Below are positions 38,852-47,392 of a DNA stretch of 57,833 bases, piece after piece. The first letter of the stretch is position 1, and every line of letters starts with the position of its first letter. The translations under genes and the position numbers were made by a program. Location: assembly GCA_020830965.2 (NCBI GenBank), contig JACCFC020000020.1:1-57833 (forward strand), written 5' to 3'. Below the pieces are notes generated by a model that saw nothing but the letters and a program-made list of their open reading frames with translations, did not search any database and was not told where the DNA came from. This stretch comes from Neisseriaceae bacterium TC5R-5. GTDB taxonomy: Bacteria; Pseudomonadota; Gammaproteobacteria; Burkholderiales; Chromobacteriaceae.

Positions 38852-41013
38852 TGGCACAGACACCTTTTTTGCAGTTTTGGGGCCGCCGCCGCTTGCCCTT
38901 GTTGTTGCAGACCGAGGCCGCAGAGTGCGGGCTGGCTTGCCTGGCGATGATAGCCAGTTACTGGGGGCATCATATTGACCTAGCCGGTATGCGGCGACGT
39001 TTTTCGGTCTCCCTTAAGGGGTCTACTTTAAAAAGCCTAATCGGTATGGCCCAGAGTTTGGGCTTGCAACCACGTCCACTTAAACTAGATCTGCCACATC
39101 TAATGCAGCTTAAGCTGCCTTGCCTGCTGCATTGGGATATGAATCATTTCGTAGTACTCAAGCGGCTTAATCGCAAACAGATCGTCATTCATGATCCAGC
39201 CGTAGGCGAGCGCAAACTGTCGTGGGAGGAGACGTCTACACATTTCACTGGAGTAGCGCTGGAGTTAACACCGGGTGGCACGTTTCAAAAAGCTAGCGAG
39301 GTACAGCGTTTTAGCCTGCTGTCTTTAATGGGACGGGTAGATGGTCTAGGCTATGGTTTAAGTCAATTATTGCTATTAGGTGTGGCTTTACAGGTGTGCT
39401 TGCTGGTAGCGCCTTTCTATATGCAGTGGGTAGTGGATGAGGCACTGGTAGCAGCTGACCGTGATTTAATTACCGTGCTGGGCATCGGTTTTTTATTATT
39501 GGTACTGATACAGACGGCTATTGGTGCAGTGCGTTCCTGGATTACCACGGTGCTGGCCACCAATTTAAATTTTCAGTGGCTGAGCAATGTATTTATTCAT
39601 TTATTGCGCTTGCCACTACCCTGGTTTGAAAAGCGCCATCTAGGCGATATTGTGTCGCGATTTGGTTCAATTCAAACCATACAAAAGGCGTTGACCACCC
39701 AGTTTGTCGAAGGACTACTGGATGGAGTGCTCGTGCTGATCACGCTGGTGGTGATGCTACTGTACAGCCCTAGCCTGGCTGCTATCAGTGCAGGGGCCGT
39801 ATTGCTATACGGTATTTTGCGCTGGTCTTTGTTCAGAGTATTGCGTGAAGCCAACGCTGAGCAAATTATCCATGCCGCCAAGCAGCAGAGTCATTTCCTA
39901 GAATCAGCACGCGGGGTACAGAGTGTACGCTTATTCGGCCGCGAAGAAGAACGGCGCATGAGCTGGATGAATATGTTGGCAGATCAATTTAATGCGGATT
40001 TACGCATCGCCCGGATGAATATTTCATTTCAGACCGCTAATACACTGTTATTTGGCGCAGAGCGCGTGATAGTCGTATGGATGGCCGCCATCGCGGTACT
40101 GGATACGCGCTTTTCGGTAGGTATGTTGTTTGCGTTTCTCAGTTATAAAGATCAGTTCAGCGAGCGCATGGCTGCTTTGATCGATAAGGTATTTGAGTTT
40201 CGCATGTTGCGACTACATGGGGAGCGAGTAGCAGATATTGTACTAACCGAAGCTGAGCAGGATGGCCTGGATGTGGAGGTCGATATTAGCAGAGTAAGCG
40301 CTAGCATTGAGTTGCGCGGCGTGTCGTTTCGCTATGCCGATAGTGAACCTTATGTATTGAAGGATTTGGATTTGAGTATCCCAGCAGGGCAATGTCTGGC
40401 CATTATCGGCGGATCCGGCTGTGGTAAAAGCACACTGTTGAAGTTGCTACTAGGCCTGCATCAGCCGAGTGAGGGTGAGATATTAATCGGAGGTGTCAAA
40501 CTACAGAGCCTGGGTTTGTCGAACTACCGACAACTACTGGGCACAGTAATGCAGGATGATCTACTGTTTGCGGGTTCGATTGCGGATAACATCTGCTTTT
40601 TTGACCCGCAACCCGAGCAGGAAAAAATTGTATATTGCGCCCAGCAGGCGGCGATTCATGAGGAGATCATCACGATGCCGATGACCTATAACACGCTGGT
40701 AGGCGATATTGGGAGCGGCTTATCCGGTGGGCAGAAACAAAGAATTTTACTAGCCCGTGCATTGTACCGGCAACCAAAAATCTTGGCCTTGGATGAGGCT
40801 ACCAGTCATCTCGATGTACAAAACGAGCAGCTAGTAAATCAAGCAATCAGACAAATACCACTGACCCGCATCATTGTTGCTCACCGACCAGAAACCATTG
40901 CCATGGCAGAACGAGTAGTGCTACTGGAGCAGGGTCAGATTATACAAAGCTGGGAGCAAGCTGCCGTGTCACAAAAGAATAGTAAAGCGGCAACGCAAGA
41001 TCCAGTCGTTTAA
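38851..41013 (+). CDS. Peptidase C39-containing ABC transporter (bacteriocin maturation and export, CvaB-like)
   Basis: A 720-residue protein. The N-terminal C39 peptidase has Gln 20, catalytic Cys 26 (AECGLACL), His 99 (NHFVVL) and Asp 115 (HDPA), so it should be active in cutting after Gly-Gly. A six-helix ABC membrane domain follows (about 160-440). The nucleotide-binding domain has Walker A GGSGCGKST, the Q-loop in MQDDLLFAGSI, the signature LSGGQKQR, Walker B ILALDEATSHLD and the switch His in VAHRPET. It should cleave the leaders of the peptides encoded divergently at 36554-37386 while exporting their cores. Confidence 0.94.
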   Translation: MAQTPFLQFWGRRRLPLLLQTEAAECGLACLAMIASYWGHHIDLAGMRRRFSVSLKGSTLKSLIGMAQSLGLQPRPLKLDLPHLMQLKLPCLLHWDMNHFVVLKRLNRKQIVIHDPAVGERKLSWEETSTHFTGVALELTPGGTFQKASEVQRFSLLSLMGRVDGLGYGLSQLLLLGVALQVCLLVAPFYMQWVVDEALVAADRDLITVLGIGFLLLVLIQTAIGAVRSWITTVLATNLNFQWLSNVFIHLLRLPLPWFEKRHLGDIVSRFGSIQTIQKALTTQFVEGLLDGVLVLITLVVMLLYSPSLAAISAGAVLLYGILRWSLFRVLREANAEQIIHAAKQQSHFLESARGVQSVRLFGREEERRMSWMNMLADQFNADLRIARMNISFQTANTLLFGAERVIVVWMAAIAVLDTRFSVGMLFAFLSYKDQFSERMAALIDKVFEFRMLRLHGERVADIVLTEAEQDGLDVEVDISRVSASIELRGVSFRYADSEPYVLKDLDLSIPAGQCLAIIGGSGCGKSTLLKLLLGLHQPSEGEILIGGVKLQSLGLSNYRQLLGTVMQDDLLFAGSIADNICFFDPQPEQEKIVYCAQQAAIHEEIITMPMTYNTLVGDIGSGLSGGQKQRILLARALYRQPKILALDEATSHLDVQNEQLVNQAIRQIPLTRIIVAHRPETIAMAERVVLLEQGQIIQSWEQAAVSQKNSKAATQDPVV

Positions 41014-41030
41014 CGCGGCCACTTCTTGCA

Positions 41031-41621
41031 TCACTTCTGCGCCGGTGCCTCATTAATATACTCAACCAGAGACACTACTTTTTGCACGCCGGCAGTTTCA
41101 CTGACAATTTGCGCTGCGGCTGCTGCTTCCGCTTGTGTCAGCAGACCCAGCACATACACCACACCACGCTCGGTCACTACTTTGACATCATTCGGATTAA
41201 AGCCCTGACCATTAAGCAAACGCGCACGCACTTTACTGGTGATCCAGGTATCGTTGCTACGCTCAGACAAGCTGCTGGCGGCGGTGGTTTCGGTGTAATT
41301 AAACACCCGACGCACATTAGGCGTACCACGTGCAGTCAGCTCCGCCTGTTGCCGCGCCTGCAGCGTTGGAACTTCACCGGTCAATAACACTGCGCGATTA
41401 AAGCTGGTCACGTTGACATGGGCGGAGGGAAATAACTTACTAATCTGGCCACTGGCCTTCACCTCAATAGCCTGATCGTCTACATATGCACCACTGGTGC
41501 GCCGATCCGATGCCACCATTACTCCACCGGCAGCCCCAGCCGCAACAACGCCAAAACAGGCACTCAAGCTACTGCACAAACTGGCAGCCAGCAGCCACAC
41601 CGCCAAAGAACGGCTTTTCAT
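41031..41621 (-). CDS. dolP: BON-domain outer-membrane lipoprotein DolP (YraP)
   Basis: A 196-residue lipoprotein with signal peptide and lipobox LSAC (Cys 22), then two BON domains (about 65-130 and 140-190), each with the phospholipid-binding fold signature such as NRAVLLTGEVPTLQARQQ and GVVYVLGLLTQAEAAAAAQ. DolP binds anionic lipids and supports outer-membrane integrity and BAM function. The ATG at 41621 has GGAGGGG just upstream; the longer frame adds residues inside gmhA. It overlaps neither neighbour's core and is convergent with the ABC exporter. Confidence 0.92.
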   Translation of the reverse strand: MKSRSLAVWLLAASLCSSLSACFGVVAAGAAGGVMVASDRRTSGAYVDDQAIEVKASGQISKLFPSAHVNVTSFNRAVLLTGEVPTLQARQQAELTARGTPNVRRVFNYTETTAASSLSERSNDTWITSKVRARLLNGQGFNPNDVKVVTERGVVYVLGLLTQAEAAAAAQIVSETAGVQKVVSLVEYINEAPAQK

Positions 41622-41622
41622 C

Positions 41623-42216
41623 TCAATCCCCTCCCAACAACATGTAATCCACAGCATCACTCAGGGCATGCAGCAATAGAATATGCACCTCCTGAATACG
41701 GCAGGTACGCATTGATGGCACGATCAAATGCACATCGTCGGATGACAAAATCTCGGCCAACTTGCCGCCATCTTTACCGCTAAGGGCAATCACCCCCATC
41801 CCGCGCTCATGAGCGGCATACACCGCCTCCACCACATTGGCCGAGTTACCGGACGTCGAAATCGCCAGCAATAAATCATTGGTGTGACCCAAAGCACGTA
41901 CTTGCTTGGAAAACACCATATCAAAATCGTAGTCGTTGCCAATCGCGGTCAGAATGGAGCTATCGGTCGCCAAAGAAATCGCAGCCAAACCCGGCCTCTC
42001 CTTCTCAAAACGCCCCACCATTTCGGCAGCAAAATGCTGGGCATCAGCAGCAGAGCCACCATTACCACAAGCCAGAATTTTGCCCTCATTCATCAGGCAG
42101 GCCACCATGCGCTCCGCCGCTACCGCTACACCAGCGGATAACAGCTCCATCGCCTCCTGCTGCGTGGCCATATTCTCCAGAAAATGCCCATTCACCCGGT
42201 CAATCAAATCCATCAA
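41623..42216 (-). CDS. gmhA: SIS-domain protein, phosphoheptose isomerase GmhA / DnaA-associating DiaA type
   Basis: A 197-residue sugar isomerase domain protein. SIS motifs are CGNGGSAADAQHFAAEMVGRF (about 50-70) and AISTSGNSANVVEAV (about 118-132). The fold is shared by GmhA, which makes D-glycero-manno-heptose 7-phosphate for LPS, and DiaA, which stimulates DnaA loading at oriC. The yraN-this gene-dolP order is that of diaA in E. coli, but betaproteobacterial proteins here are usually annotated as phosphoheptose isomerase, so both roles remain open. Confidence 0.85.
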   Translation of the reverse strand: MMDLIDRVNGHFLENMATQQEAMELLSAGVAVAAERMVACLMNEGKILACGNGGSAADAQHFAAEMVGRFEKERPGLAAISLATDSSILTAIGNDYDFDMVFSKQVRALGHTNDLLLAISTSGNSANVVEAVYAAHERGMGVIALSGKDGGKLAEILSSDDVHLIVPSMRTCRIQEVHILLLHALSDAVDYMLLGGD

Positions 42217-42231
42217 CCATCCTCAATACAC

Positions 42232-42567
42232 TTAGATGAAAATATTTTTCAGCCACTCGGGCGGCGCGTCGGCCACCGTCAACACAGCATCAAAACGACA
42301 AGGCACATTCAAGCCTTTAATAGACAAATACATTGCCGCCGCCTGCTCCAGCTTGCGGCGTTTAGCCGGGGTAATACTTTGAGCCGCGCTACCAAAACGC
42401 TCAGAAGCACGGTGCCGCACCTCAACAAACACCCAGTGAGCCTGATCGCGCATCACCAAATCCAACTCACCGGCACGGCACGACCAATTACGTTCCACCA
42501 GCGTTAATCCCCGTGCCTGCAAAAAAGCCAGCGCCCTATCCTCAGCCTGCTGGCCCAGCTTATTCAC
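42232..42567 (-). CDS. yraN: YraN family protein (UPF0102)
   Basis: A 111-residue protein of the UPF0102 family, predicted to have an endonuclease-like fold. The segment GELDLVMRD followed by WVFVEVRHR (about residues 32-52) provides the D-ExK/R-like arrangement typical of that fold. Its biological role is not established. The start overlaps the stop of the upstream LpoA-like gene by ATGA. Confidence 0.93.
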   Translation of the reverse strand: MNKLGQQAEDRALAFLQARGLTLVERNWSCRAGELDLVMRDQAHWVFVEVRHRASERFGSAAQSITPAKRRKLEQAAAMYLSIKGLNVPCRFDAVLTVADAPPEWLKNIFI

Positions 42568-43682
42568 TGCAGCTCTCCGGCTCCCAGCACCTTAACCGGC
42601 AACTCCCGCTCAAAAACGCGCCCCTCACCCAGCTTCAAGTCACCGCTCACTCCGTCTAGGCGCAAGGAAGACACCTTGCCCTTGCCTGCCAACAGCACCG
42701 CTAGGCGCCAGGCATCAATTCCCAAGGCATACAGTCGCTCAGTTTGCATCGTCAAGGCCGCCGCCGGCTTGGGATAATGCTTTACCGCATCATGCTCCGG
42801 CATCAAAAACCAGGGCATATCAATAATGCGCACCCCGGCAAGCTCAGGCCCGACATGATGACTGTTTAACTGCGATGTGCCATACACTGGCAACTCCGGA
42901 TTCAATCCCTGCTTCAACTTCCCAGCCTCCTGGGCATTCACCGCCATAAACACCGCATCGGCACTCTCGGCCGCAATTAATACCGCATCCTCCCGACCTG
43001 ATGTCACCTCCAGGCTTACTGGCCGTTTATTCGGGTAGCGCCGCTGCCACTCATCCAGAAAAGCCTGCTCTAGACGCCGCGACAAAGCATCCTCCCCTAC
43101 CAGCAATAATGGTCGGGTGCGACCATCCTGCGCCATCAGTTTGGCAATCTGCTGTGCTTCACCCTCCACTACCAGTGATAGCGAATAGAGTTTGGCGTTA
43201 CCCAATACCTCTCGATTGACCGAATTCAAAGCCAGCGTTGGCACCGACACATAAGGCGCTACCGATGCAATCGCGCTACGTGACAACGGCCCAATCACCA
43301 CATCGGCACCCGCTGCCACTGCCTCGCGATAACGGCTCACCACCGTATCCTCAGATTCGCTCACCACCACCAACTCCGCATTAGCATCGGTAGCCGCAGC
43401 AGTTTCTACCCCACGCTGTACCACCGCAGCGGCCTCCTTCAAACTAGGCGAATCATTCGGCAACAACACCGCGATGCGAATTTTGGCATCATTACGGCTA
43501 GCTGCCGGCGCGGCAGTACGCGCTGCTAACGGAACAGCAGACGATTTAACCGGCTGCTCTGCCTGCGCGCCCAAAGACTTCATCGGCGCAGCGTTATTTT
43601 GGATGATATAGTCCGGTGTCTGCGCCATCGCTGGCGTTACCCAAATCAACACAACCATCCACAACGGAATCAATCTGTGCAT
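42564..43682 (-). CDS. Penicillin-binding protein activator, LpoA/YraM C-terminal type
   Basis: A 372-residue periplasmic protein with a signal peptide ending TPAMA before Gln 22, followed by a linker and a periplasmic-binding-protein-like domain ([19 protein letters not shown] onward). It corresponds to the C-terminal domain of LpoA, which activates PBP1A; the N-terminal TPR domain of the 678-residue E. coli protein is absent, as in other betaproteobacteria. No lipobox Cys follows the signal sequence, so it may not be lipidated. The ATG at 43682 overlaps the start region of the divergent rsmI. Confidence 0.85.
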   Translation of the reverse strand: MHRLIPLWMVVLIWVTPAMAQTPDYIIQNNAAPMKSLGAQAEQPVKSSAVPLAARTAAPAASRNDAKIRIAVLLPNDSPSLKEAAAVVQRGVETAAATDANAELVVVSESEDTVVSRYREAVAAGADVVIGPLSRSAIASVAPYVSVPTLALNSVNREVLGNAKLYSLSLVVEGEAQQIAKLMAQDGRTRPLLLVGEDALSRRLEQAFLDEWQRRYPNKRPVSLEVTSGREDAVLIAAESADAVFMAVNAQEAGKLKQGLNPELPVYGTSQLNSHHVGPELAGVRIIDMPWFLMPEHDAVKHYPKPAAALTMQTERLYALGIDAWRLAVLLAGKGKVSSLRLDGVSGDLKLGEGRVFERELPVKVLGAGELQ

Positions 43683-44588
43683 GCTTCGTTCGCCCATTTG
43701 CTGGAATCAGCTAAAGAAAGTTTTAGTAGCGGCACATTATATGTGGTCGCCACACCCATTGGAAACCTAAATGACATCAGCGCCCGCGCGCTGGCCTCGT
43801 TTAATCAAGCCGACATCGTTTGCGCCGAAGACACCCGCGTAACCGGCCAAATGCTCTCCGCCTACCACATCCACGCCAAACGCTTGGTCAGCCTACGCGA
43901 ACACAATGAACGCCATATGGCCGAACAAGTGATTCGCTGGCTGGCAGAAGGCAAAATGGTGGTGCAAGTTTCCGATGCCGGCACCCCGGCCATCTCTGAC
44001 CCCGGCGCCCGGCTGGTAGAGGCCGTGCGCGCCGCCGGCCACCCAGTTTGCCCACTCCCCGGCGCCAGTGCCGTCATCACCGCACTCAGTGCCAGTGGTT
44101 TTACCGCCAACAGCTTTCTGTTTCACGGCTTTTTGCCAGCCAAATCCGGCGAGCGCCGCAAAACACTGCTGACTTGGCTGAACGCCCCCCACCTTACCGT
44201 GTGTTATGAAGCCCCACACCGTATTGTCGACACCTTAAGCGATATCGTCAGCGAACTCGGTCCCGAGCGTCGGGTGATGCTAGCACGCGAACTCACCAAA
44301 ACCTTTGAAACCTTCCGTAGCCTACCGGCCAACGAACTACTAGCCTGGGTCAGCGCCGACAGCAATCAGCAACGCGGCGAAATTGTCCTGATCATCGACG
44401 CTGCCCCGGCACGCGATGGCGACGACGATAGTCTGCCAGAACATACCCTGCGCATCCTTAAGCTACTGGCAGCAGAACTGCCCACCAAGCAAGCCGCCAG
44501 CCTCACCGCCAGCATTACCGGTGCCAACCGCAAACAGCTTTACGAACTGGCATTGCAACAAAAACAAGGCACTGGCAGCGCCGACTAA
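43677..44588 (+). CDS. rsmI: 16S rRNA (cytidine-1402-2'-O)-methyltransferase RsmI
   Basis: A roughly 300-residue SAM methyltransferase that methylates the ribose of C1402 in the 16S decoding site. The motif GTLYVVATPIGNLNDIS begins the fold, and SDAGTPAISDPGARLV, PLPGASAVITALSASG and FYEAPHR-like CYEAPHRIVDTL are all characteristic. No ATG precedes the core; GTG at 43677 (303 residues) or TTG at 43698 (296 residues) are the likely starts, neither with a clear ribosome binding site. Its 5' end overlaps that of the divergent LpoA-like gene. Confidence 0.93.
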   Translation: MHASFAHLLESAKESFSSGTLYVVATPIGNLNDISARALASFNQADIVCAEDTRVTGQMLSAYHIHAKRLVSLREHNERHMAEQVIRWLAEGKMVVQVSDAGTPAISDPGARLVEAVRAAGHPVCPLPGASAVITALSASGFTANSFLFHGFLPAKSGERRKTLLTWLNAPHLTVCYEAPHRIVDTLSDIVSELGPERRVMLARELTKTFETFRSLPANELLAWVSADSNQQRGEIVLIIDAAPARDGDDDSLPEHTLRILKLLAAELPTKQAASLTASITGANRKQLYELALQQKQGTGSAD

Positions 44589-44616
44589 GCCTTGCGATAA
44601 AAATCACAAAAAAACA

Positions 44617-44645
44617 TTTACAAAGCCGCCCTTGCTGGTTATCAT
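44617..44645 (+). promoter_or_regulatory. Promoter of tRNA-Leu(CAA)
   Basis: TTTACA (44617-44622) and TATCAT (44640-44645) are separated by 17 bases and lie just after the rsmI stop. A 7-base-pair hairpin (44646-44652 with 44658-44664) lies between this promoter and the tRNA, within the tRNA leader. Confidence 0.6.
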
Positions 44646-44671
44646 GCATTCCTTCTCGGAATGCCGAAGTC

Positions 44672-44756
44672 GCCCGGGTGGCGAAATTGGTAGACGCAGG
44701 GGATTCAAAATCCCCCGCCGCAAGGTGTGTCGGTTCGAGTCCGACCCTGGGCACCA
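44672..44756 (+). tRNA. tRNA-Leu (anticodon CAA)
   Basis: An 85-base class II tRNA with a long variable arm. Acceptor GCCCGGG pairs with CCTGGGC (one G-U), the anticodon stem GGGGA/TCCCC encloses loop TTCAAAA with anticodon CAA, the T-loop reads GTTCGAGTC, and CCA is encoded. It decodes UUG. Confidence 0.97.
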
Positions 44757-44789
44757 TAACGACTTCCCAAGCAATCCGAAACAAACCTG

Positions 44790-44816
44790 AAACCCGCACA
44801 TGCGGGTTTTTTGTTG
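44790..44816 (+). terminator. Rho-independent terminator after tRNA-Leu(CAA)
   Basis: Stem AACCCGC (44791-44797) pairs with GCGGGTT (44802-44808) around a 4-base loop and runs into a T-tract. It lies 34 bases after the tRNA and makes the tRNA a single transcription unit. Confidence 0.85.
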
Positions 44817-45188
44817 TCTCAAGCCATCCAAAGGCGACTTAAGCAAGCCGATAGTTTTATTGGTATCGAGCAGAAGCCATTCAAAAAAACACCAACACAA
44901 AGCCAAGACCAACATGCCCCTAACCGACAGCACTCTAGGGTCAGGATGTGTCCTTCACAAATGGATAGGCTGTCAGTATATCTTTTCCCATCACCATTAA
45001 AATCCAAGGTGCAGGTGTCAGCCTCATGTAGGATATTGGCTTGTGTCAAGAACGTAGACCGATACGGTTGTTGTTTGTTACGACCACCTCTAAGAACCGC
45101 TAGCAGATGACACAAGAAACATCACATTCGGCCAGATTTTGTGCTTCAATTCCCCCCAACTATTTTCCCTCCGGAGCGCTTACCCACT
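44817..45188. other. Intergenic region without a supported gene
   Basis: This stretch of about 370 bases lies between the tRNA terminator and pncA. Short open frames occur on both strands, but they have Cys/Trp-rich unstructured translations, no ribosome binding sites, and some run through the antisense of the tRNA. No recognisable riboswitch, repeat or mobile element was found. The promoter of pncA must lie in its right part. Confidence 0.5.
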
Positions 45189-45833
45189 ATGCCCTTACAC
45201 GCTTACCCTGCCGACTGTGCGTTGATCGTGATTGATGTTCAAAACAGCTTTTGCCCTGGCGGTGAGCTGGCTGTGAAGGATGGCGACGCCGTGGTTCCGT
45301 TGATTAATCAGTTAATGCCAGCTTTTCAGCAGGTCGTGTTGACGCAGGATTGGCACCCCGCTGACCATATTTCCTTTGCCGGCAACCATGTCAGCAAAAC
45401 GCCTTTCGCAAGCATCACGCTACCTTATGGTGAGCAGACTTTATGGCCGGAGCATTGTGTCGCCGGCAGCCACGGCGCCGATTTTCATGCTGGGCTGAAT
45501 ACTGATTACGCACAGTTGATTATCCGTAAAGGTCATCATCGAGCGGTGGACAGTTACTCGGCCTTTGTTGAAGCTGACGGCCAAACCCTAACGGGTCTGG
45601 CCGCGTATCTGGCAGCTCGTGGCATTAAACGTATTTGGCTGGTGGGTCTCGCTACCGATTTTTGCGTGGCCTGGAGTGCGCTGGATGCCCGCAAAGTGAG
45701 ATTGGAAACCACGGTCATCACCGATGCCTGCCGCGCTATCGATCTAAATGGCTCCTTAGCGGCAGCCACAGCACAGATGCAGGCGGCAGGGGTGCATTTG
45801 CAGACCTTAGGGGAACTACAAAGCGGTGCTTAA
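45189..45833 (+). CDS. pncA: Nicotinamidase
   Basis: A 214-residue cysteine hydrolase that deamidates nicotinamide to nicotinate for NAD salvage; some members also act on pyrazinamide. The catalytic Asp is in LIVIDVQNSF, the metal-binding Asp/His set is in QDWHPADHISFA, and the nucleophilic Cys is in GLATDFCVAWSA. The ATG at 45189 gives the family-typical N-terminus. It is convergent with the amino-acid permease gene. Confidence 0.94.
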   Translation: MPLHAYPADCALIVIDVQNSFCPGGELAVKDGDAVVPLINQLMPAFQQVVLTQDWHPADHISFAGNHVSKTPFASITLPYGEQTLWPEHCVAGSHGADFHAGLNTDYAQLIIRKGHHRAVDSYSAFVEADGQTLTGLAAYLAARGIKRIWLVGLATDFCVAWSALDARKVRLETTVITDACRAIDLNGSLAAATAQMQAAGVHLQTLGELQSGA

Positions 45834-45861
45834 ACCAATATGGCGTCTACTTGGCCTAGGC

Positions 45862-47241
45862 TCAGTTAGCCAGCTGCGCCTTCTCATCTTGCTTTTTCAA
45901 GCGAAACACCAGGTACATGGCGGCCACCCATAGTGGCGATAATAGCATCGGCAATTTGTAGGCACTCCAATCGAGAAAGACCAAGATAATCACAAAGATT
46001 AGCCCCATAAAACCTAAGGCAATCCAATCGCCTACCGCCGCCCATGGTGCCGGGAAGGCCGTTTGCTGGCCCAAACGCTGTTTTTCTTTGCGGAATTTCA
46101 TGTGAGTGATGATGATCATCACGCGATTGATGGTGTCGCAGGCCACCGAGAAGTTCAGAATCATATTGAATACGGTTTGCACCGGGAAAACATACTGCAA
46201 AAAGACTACGCCGCCCACCATAGCGGATGAAAACAAAATGCCATTCACCGGCACACCCTTGGCATTCAGCTTGCGAAACGCTTGCGGTGCGTTATTTTGC
46301 TCAGCCAAGCTGTACAACATTCGCGCATTGGAATAGAGCCCGCTGTTATAGGCAGACAGCACTGCCGTAATCACCACAAAATTGACCACGTGCGCAGCCG
46401 ATTGAATCCCGGCATGGGCAAATACCTGTACGAAGGGGCTGGCTTCTCCGGTAATGGTATTCCACGGACTAATCATCATCACAATCGCCAACGCGCCTAT
46501 GTAAAACAGCATGATGCGCCACATCACCTGATTAATCGCTCTAGGGATGGATTTCGTCGGGTTAGCAGCCTCACCAGCGGTGACACCAATGAGTTCGGTA
46601 CCACCATAGGCAAAGATAACAATCGCCAGCGAAGCCACCATGCCGGACACGCCATGCGGCATGAAGCCACCATGTGCCCACAGATTCGACACCGCCACCT
46701 CTGGCCCGAGGCTGCCGTTGTAAATCATGAAGGCACCGCTCAGGATAAATGCAGCGATGGTCAGGACTTTAATGATGGAGAACCAGAACTCCATCTCCCC
46801 AAATAATCTGACCTGCACCAGATTCACTGCGGTGATAGCGAGAAACAGCACCAGTGCCGATAACCAGCCCGGCATCGTGGGAAACCAGAAATTGATATAG
46901 GTGCCGATTACCGTCAATTCAATCATATTGACGATGATGTAGGATAACCAGTAATTCCAGCCGGAAAAAAAGCCCGGAAACTTGCCCCAATACTTATAGG
47001 CAAAATAGCTGAAGGAGCCTGACACCGGCTCATCCACCACCATTTCACCCATCTGACGCATAACTAGGAAAATCACTAAGCCCACTAAGGCGTAAACCAG
47101 CAAGACACTGGGGCCAGAGGCTCCAATCGCTTCGGACGAACCATAAAACAAGCCGGTGCCGATGGCTCCGCCCAGCGCAATCATCTGAATATGCCGGTTT
47201 TTCAGCGAGCGTCGCATTTGATGATTATTTTCTGACAGCAC
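45862..47241 (-). CDS. Amino acid permease, APC superfamily (AAT family)
   Basis: A 459-residue secondary transporter with 12 predicted helices. The opening LKNRHIQMIALGGAIGTGLF (residues 13-32) and GEMVVDEPVSGSFSYFA are typical of the proton-coupled AAT group that includes CycA, AnsP, PheP and GabP. The closest profile by eye is CycA/AnsP-like neutral amino-acid uptake, but substrate cannot be assigned with confidence. A 7-base-pair GC-rich inverted repeat (47320-47326 with 47339-47345) lies between it and corA. Confidence 0.88.
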   Translation of the reverse strand: MLSENNHQMRRSLKNRHIQMIALGGAIGTGLFYGSSEAIGASGPSVLLVYALVGLVIFLVMRQMGEMVVDEPVSGSFSYFAYKYWGKFPGFFSGWNYWLSYIIVNMIELTVIGTYINFWFPTMPGWLSALVLFLAITAVNLVQVRLFGEMEFWFSIIKVLTIAAFILSGAFMIYNGSLGPEVAVSNLWAHGGFMPHGVSGMVASLAIVIFAYGGTELIGVTAGEAANPTKSIPRAINQVMWRIMLFYIGALAIVMMISPWNTITGEASPFVQVFAHAGIQSAAHVVNFVVITAVLSAYNSGLYSNARMLYSLAEQNNAPQAFRKLNAKGVPVNGILFSSAMVGGVVFLQYVFPVQTVFNMILNFSVACDTINRVMIIITHMKFRKEKQRLGQQTAFPAPWAAVGDWIALGFMGLIFVIILVFLDWSAYKLPMLLSPLWVAAMYLVFRLKKQDEKAQLAN

Positions 47242-47392
47242 TTTCGTTCTTCCTTTGGGTTTTAGCTAGTTTGGCTTGCGCTGAATGCGCTGAAATTAGA
47301 ATGGGTCGCTAAAGGGGGACCTTGGCTCAAATGCCTAGGCCAAGGCATCGTGCGGCAAGTACGGAAGAAAGCGTAAACCTGACAGCAAGCCC

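Noticed and set aside
44515-44933. Minus-strand frames running through the tRNA-Leu(CAA) gene
   Set aside because: Their translations contain the GLEPTHL and SDSNRHTL type segments that arise from reading tRNA-Leu antisense; they are artefacts.
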